This document shows positions 60,926 to 64,000 of a DNA stretch of 64,000 nt, one piece after another. The notes under the pieces are model-generated. The model had not been told where the DNA came from, did no database searches, and saw only the letters and a program-made list of their open reading frames with translations. The position numbers and the translations under genes were made by a program. Positions within the stretch are counted from its first letter, which is position 1; every line of letters starts with the position of its first letter. The stretch spans positions 149,616 through 213,615 of the forward strand of contig DIWZ01000006.1 of assembly GCA_002435955.1 (NCBI GenBank), given 5' to 3'. The DNA is from Pelobacter sp. UBA6093 (lineage in GTDB: Bacteria > Desulfobacterota > Desulfuromonadia > Desulfuromonadales > Syntrophotaleaceae).

Positions 60926-62655
60926 GACGATAACCCCTCATCAACAAAGGTGACTCTGTTGATTTCCGGCAGACTGGTAATGCCTTCAAAAACTTTTTCA
61001 AGCGCGGCCTGCCGTAAAAAAATCGTCCCCGTGCGAGCTGCTGCTCGGCGTAATTGGCCAACGGGAACGCGATTGTTAATCAATTCGCGAAGTTCGTCGT
61101 TCATTTCAAGCAATTCAATTATCGCCGAGCGACCGGAAAAACCCAGGCCATGACAATGATCGCAACCGGCACCCTCATAATATTCGTGTTTTCCATAACG
61201 CTCAAAATCCAAGCCGGATTTTTCCAGTACGCTACGATCATAACTGACTTGTCGTTTGCAATGGGGACAGAGCTTTCGTACGAGGCGTTGCGCCAAAACC
61301 ATATTGAGGCTGGAAAGGAAATGATAGGGATCCAACCCCATATGTAAAAATCTACCAAGAACATCAAACACGTTGTTGGCATGCACAGTAGTAAAAACCA
61401 AATGACCGGTAAGCGCTGATTGCACGGCAATCTGGGCTGTCTCGGGGTCTCGAATCTCTCCAACCATGATTTTGTCGGGATCATGCCGCAATATGGAGCG
61501 CAGTCCCCTGGCAAATGTCAGCCCTTTCTTTTCATTAATAGGCACCTGAACTATACCGGGGACCTGATATTCCACTGGGTCTTCAATGGTTATAATTTTT
61601 TCTTGTTCCGTATGAATTTCTGCCAACGCGGCATACAGAGTCGTTGTTTTGCCGCTTCCGGTAGGCCCGGTTACCAGCACCATGCCGTAAGGAGCCTGAA
61701 TCTGCTTGCGAAAACGTTTTATTTCCCGATCGTTGAAGCCCAAAGACTCCAGTCGCAACCCTTTAAGATCAGCAGCGATACTGCTCTTATCAAGTATCCT
61801 GATAACGGCATCTTCCCCAAAACTGCTGGGAAGAATGGAAACCCGGAAATCGATGGGTCTGCCCCCCATGCGTACCTTGAAACGACCATCCTGAGGAATG
61901 CGGCGTTCGGATATATCAAGTTCACTCATGACCTTAACGCGCGAAATGATGGGCCCCTGGAATCGGCGATCGAGGGGTTCCATGGCACGGGACAGCACGC
62001 CATCGATACGATATTTAATGAGAACCCCTTGGGCGCCTGATTCAATATGGATATCACTGGCACGCTTATTCAGGGCATCGACCAAGGTGGTATCGATCAA
62101 CTTGATAACAGGGCTGTGATCACCCCCAGCATCGTCGACAACAAGGAGATCCTTGTCCTCTATGGATTTATTTGCTACCTGACCGCGGAATTTTTCAAGG
62201 GTGAGCTCCAGGACTTCACCGGTCACGGCATGGCTACCGGTGGTCATCCGCTGGATATGGCCCTTGCTGGCAACCTTCAGCATGACCGTACCGCCGATAA
62301 GCCACTCAAGTTGATCCAGACGAATAACATCTGTTGGATCGGCAGTGGCAGCCACCAGTGTGTCCCCTTTGCGTTGCAAAGGTACGACTCCAAAACGGAT
62401 CGTTAGATCATCAGGGATACCGATCAATTGCTCCGGATCTGGTTCAAAAGTACCCAGGTCTACATACTCCATCCCGAACTGACGAGCGAGGGCCTGGGCG
62501 AGCACCTCTTCATCGTAAAAACCAAGCTCGATGCCCGTTTCTCCGAATCGCAAACCGATGACTTTCATTCTCTCGAGAATGATGTCGATCTGCCACGGCG
62601 CAATAGCTCCTGATTCCACGAGCATTTCGCCTATTTTGAGCCAACGATACGGCAT
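60922..62655 (-). CDS. gspE: Type II secretion / type IV pilus assembly ATPase (GspE/PilB family)
   Basis: The 577-residue hexameric ATPase has an N-terminal MshEN-type domain (GEMLVESGAIAPWQIDIIL and PLQRKGDTLVAATADP), a linker, and the RecA-like domain. Walker A is GPTGSGKTTT near 330, followed by the Asp box TIEDPVEY, Walker B VGEIRDPETA and the His box LTGHLVFTTVHAN. A zinc site follows with CPHC and CDHC. It powers pseudopilus or pilus assembly together with the GspF-like protein upstream. Confidence 0.95.
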   Translation of the reverse strand: MPYRWLKIGEMLVESGAIAPWQIDIILERMKVIGLRFGETGIELGFYDEEVLAQALARQFGMEYVDLGTFEPDPEQLIGIPDDLTIRFGVVPLQRKGDTLVAATADPTDVIRLDQLEWLIGGTVMLKVASKGHIQRMTTGSHAVTGEVLELTLEKFRGQVANKSIEDKDLLVVDDAGGDHSPVIKLIDTTLVDALNKRASDIHIESGAQGVLIKYRIDGVLSRAMEPLDRRFQGPIISRVKVMSELDISERRIPQDGRFKVRMGGRPIDFRVSILPSSFGEDAVIRILDKSSIAADLKGLRLESLGFNDREIKRFRKQIQAPYGMVLVTGPTGSGKTTTLYAALAEIHTEQEKIITIEDPVEYQVPGIVQVPINEKKGLTFARGLRSILRHDPDKIMVGEIRDPETAQIAVQSALTGHLVFTTVHANNVFDVLGRFLHMGLDPYHFLSSLNMVLAQRLVRKLCPHCKRQVSYDRSVLEKSGLDFERYGKHEYYEGAGCDHCHGLGFSGRSAIIELLEMNDELRELINNRVPVGQLRRAAARTGTIFLRQAALEKVFEGITSLPEINRVTFVDEGLSS

Positions 62656-62672
62656 ACAGAAACTCCCGATGT

Positions 62673-63881
62673 CTACCGGACGGTACCGGCCAGCTGGAAA
62701 ATAGGCAGATAAATGGCTACGACAATTCCGCCTATAACAAATCCAACAAAAAGAAGAATGAGAGGTTCGGCCAAACTCGCCAATCGCTCAAGACTGTTAT
62801 CGATCTCCGCTTCATAGTAGTCCGATACCTCCTCGAACATCGGACCCAAGGTTCCGGTCTTTTCTCCGGTGCCGATCATTCGCACTGCTACAAGTGGGAA
62901 AATCTGATTACGTTGCAAGGCATTGCCCAGCGTATCTCCCTCATTTACTGAGATAACCACATTAGTAACACCCTGTTGCAGAATGCGATTATTAAGAACA
63001 GCGCAAGCCAGGTTCATGGCTTCGACAAGCGGTAACCCGCTGGCAAGAATGGTTGCCGTGGTCCTGCAGAAATTGACCAGACCGCTCAAACGAAACAGGT
63101 GGCCGATTCCGGGTGTTTTCAAAATGGCCTTGTCCAGCAACAGTCTACCTTTCGGGGTCTGTATAAAACGACGTAGCATCCAGAAAAGAAGCACCAAAAA
63201 TACCAGTACAAAAGGCCATCCACGAGCAGCCAAGCTCGCACCGGCCAGCACCACCCGCGTCAGCAAAGGTAAGGCTACCTGCGCATCGGCAAAAATCTGC
63301 ATAAAACTGGGAATGACGAAAAAAATCATGAAAAGGAGCACGGCCACGGTTGCTGCCAAAAGAAACAGCGGATAAAAAGCGGCCGATTTCAATCTTTCCC
63401 GTAAACGGGCAAGACGTTTCTGGTAGGCAAGAAACCGTGACACGGTTTGTGGAAGATCACCGGTTTTTTCGCCGGAGGCAACAGTGGCCACGTACAGTGA
63501 TGAAAAAAATTCAGGATAAGCAGAAAAAGCCTCGGACAGAGAATTGCCTCCCTGCACGGCCGTTTTAACGTCCCGAAGGACTGCTTTGGTTGCGGAGGAG
63601 TCTTTTTCCTGTACCAGAGAATCGAGGATTTCGATGATCGGCATGCCGGATCGGAGCAAGACTAGCAATTCCTGGTTGAACAACAGGAAGCGGTGTTGCG
63701 ACCATCGTTTTTTGCGACGATCCGTAAAAAAGGTCAGGGAAAAGAGAGCGCGCCGGACCTTGAATATACAAAGGCCCTCCTCCTCAAGACTTTTTTGGAG
63801 TTCGTAGCGGTTGCGGGCTTTGCAATACCGCACAATAACCCGTCCGTCAGGAGTGCCGACCTTACAGAGAAACAATGCCAT
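62673..63881 (-). CDS. gspF: Type II secretion / type IV pilus inner-membrane platform protein (GspF/PilC family)
   Basis: The 402-residue protein has two repeated T2SSF domains: LLFNQELLVLLRSGMPIIEILDSL with YPEFFSSLYVATVASGEKTGDLP, then FCRTTATILASGLPLVEAMNLA with FPLVAVRMIGTGEKTGTLGPMFEEV. Three membrane segments are visible (about 167-195, 215-240 and the C-terminal 370-395). It is the promoter-proximal gene of the cluster and lies 17 nt upstream of gspE. Confidence 0.94.
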   Translation of the reverse strand: MALFLCKVGTPDGRVIVRYCKARNRYELQKSLEEEGLCIFKVRRALFSLTFFTDRRKKRWSQHRFLLFNQELLVLLRSGMPIIEILDSLVQEKDSSATKAVLRDVKTAVQGGNSLSEAFSAYPEFFSSLYVATVASGEKTGDLPQTVSRFLAYQKRLARLRERLKSAAFYPLFLLAATVAVLLFMIFFVIPSFMQIFADAQVALPLLTRVVLAGASLAARGWPFVLVFLVLLFWMLRRFIQTPKGRLLLDKAILKTPGIGHLFRLSGLVNFCRTTATILASGLPLVEAMNLACAVLNNRILQQGVTNVVISVNEGDTLGNALQRNQIFPLVAVRMIGTGEKTGTLGPMFEEVSDYYEAEIDNSLERLASLAEPLILLFVGFVIGGIVVAIYLPIFQLAGTVR

Positions 63882-63934
63882 GATGCTTAGAATTGTACCA
63901 TAGCTGAAACCATATTAAATAAACTGCCACAAAA

Positions 63935-63963
63935 GAAAAAAGGCACCGCAATCTGCGGTGCCT
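63935..63963 (-). terminator. Terminator downstream of the edge tRNA
   Basis: AGGCACCGCA with TGCGGTGCCT is a perfect 10-bp stem with a 3-nt loop, followed on the minus strand by TTTTTTCTTTTG. It lies 14 nt beyond the CCA end of the partial tRNA. Confidence 0.92.
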
Positions 63964-63977
63964 TCTCTTGTTTACAA

Positions 63978-64000
63978 TGGCGGGGCTGACGGGACTCGAA
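63978..64000 (-). tRNA. 3' end of a tRNA cut by the window edge, isotype undetermined
   Basis: Minus-strand sequence gives a T-loop TTCGAGT, T-stem CCCGT, acceptor strand CAGCCCC, discriminator G and encoded CCA, followed by a terminator. The 5' acceptor strand should read GGGGCTG. The anticodon lies outside the window. I considered tmRNA, but position 70 is C and the discriminator is G, so the G3-U70 alanine signal is absent. Confidence 0.75.

Noticed and set aside
63978..64000. tmRNA 3' end
   Set aside because: The acceptor would start GGGGCTG as in tmRNA, but position 70 is C and the discriminator is G, so the alanine-specific G3-U70 pair and A73 are missing. An ordinary tRNA is more likely.

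Overview
The window looks like chromosome from an anaerobic deltaproteobacterium of the Desulfuromonadales (Desulfobacterota). The closest match I recognise is Pelobacter/Syntrophotalea carbinolica, and this is inference from gene content. The supporting content is an Hnd-type electron-bifurcating [FeFe]-hydrogenase with its HydE/HydG/HydF maturases, a small P460-type c-heme lipoprotein, a CBS-containing family II pyrophosphatase, and the xseA-xseB-ispA-dxs and ftsEX-envC-ctpA blocks known from Geobacter relatives. Most genes lie on the minus strand. I see no prophage, insertion sequence or CRISPR array.

Positions 1-1311 hold two tandem nitroreductase-family genes, one cut by the left edge, and a small secreted protein. 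Positions 1594-6754 are the H-cluster maturation operon, transcribed hydE-hydG-aspA-hydF. Its promoter has a perfect FNR-type palindrome centred exactly 41.5 bp before the start predicted from the -10. Positions 6934-11197 are hndA-hndB-hndC-hndD, closed by a strong terminator.

Positions 11198-20003 start with a gene-poor stretch carrying a 127-bp imperfect palindrome. Housekeeping genes follow: yhbY, dgt, rsmD-coaD, a yacG-queD-queE-creatininase operon, tRNA-Gly, a CCA/poly(A)-polymerase-family gene and an aminotransferase. Positions 20004-26444 hold tRNA-Gln, pepN, gltX, a MEMO-like gene and tRNA-Cys.

Positions 26536-31757 hold a five-gene envelope module: lipoprotein, ExbB/TolQ-like channel, ExbD/TolR-like protein, TonB-like spanning protein and a large helical periplasmic protein. 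It is the best candidate here for an undescribed system. Positions 31984-39806 contain prc, the P460 lipoprotein, a CBS-DRTGG pyrophosphatase, a DUF3108 protein, an ArsR regulator and an RlmI-like methyltransferase. Copies of a dispersed inverted-repeat family are interspersed here.

Positions 39822-43394 are a tightly coupled bioW-bioF-bioH-bioC operon encoding two alternative pimelate entry routes, behind a BirA-type operator. Positions 43541-47924 are xseA-xseB-ispA-dxs. A divergent ParA-like ATPase with a Cys-rich tail follows. Positions 49489-63881 are one long minus-strand run: type II secretion/type IV pilus-like genes (gspF, gspE, pilM/N/O-like, gspC-like, secretin, two pseudopilins), then ftsE, ftsX, envC, ctpA and a YibQ-like deacetylase. 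The window ends in the 3' end of a tRNA on the minus strand.
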